This document shows positions 5,772-5,776 of a stretch of 5,776 nucleotides of DNA, in pieces. Under the pieces are notes generated by a model. That model saw only the letters and a program-made list of their open reading frames with translations. It made no database searches and was not told the DNA's origin. The translations under genes and the position numbers were made by a program. Where the stretch lies: NCBI GenBank assembly GCA_027032855.1, contig JALVLX010000038.1:1-5776 (forward strand), in the 5' to 3' direction. The DNA comes from Flavobacteriales bacterium. Lineage in GTDB: Bacteria > Bacteroidota > Bacteroidia > Flavobacteriales > Flavobacteriaceae. Numbering within the stretch: the stretch's first letter is position 1; every line of letters begins with the position of its first letter.

Positions 5772-5776
5772 TAGTG

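Overview
This AT-rich window reads as chromosomal DNA of a member of the Bacteroidota. Three things point that way. One is the gene set: long-form urocanate hydratase, an SpmA-SpmB fusion, and a response regulator whose C-terminal half resembles RprY-type regulators. Another is the lack of convincing Shine-Dalgarno sequences before the starts. The third is a -7 box of the TAnnTTTG type upstream of the response regulator. No genus can be named from this sequence alone.

Layout, left to right. Positions 1-197 hold no gene but contain a compact cluster of small repeats: a 5-bp hairpin at 142-154, a GC-rich palindrome at 169-194, and three copies of a 7-bp unit at 197-217. The last of these overlaps the end of the next gene. 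A complete urocanate hydratase gene (hutU, minus strand) fills 198-2210. A second array of the same 7-bp unit, in the opposite orientation, lies just upstream of hutU at 2255-2287, so hutU sits between inverted heptad arrays. A fused SpmA-SpmB (nucleoside-recognition/Gate) membrane protein is encoded on the minus strand at 2516-3760. A strong hairpin terminator at 3851-3889 separates it from an upstream OmpR-family response regulator (4034-4744, minus). That regulator has an unusually short receiver domain. Divergent from it, on the plus strand, is a membrane-bound zinc metallopeptidase (4941-5612) with its own terminator at 5618-5654. The last 120 bases hold a short inverted repeat and a possible promoter for a gene beyond the right edge.

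The four proteins do not form an obvious pathway. HutU is a catabolic enzyme of histidine breakdown, but no other hut gene is visible. SpmAB, the regulator and the peptidase are separate, mostly single-gene units. The peptidase and the regulator share a 196-bp divergent intergenic region.

I did not find a clear new multi-gene system. The points most worth a second look are the repeat-encoded C-terminus of HutU and its inverted flanking arrays, the degenerate, shortened receiver of the response regulator, and the stacked palindromic repeats at the left edge.
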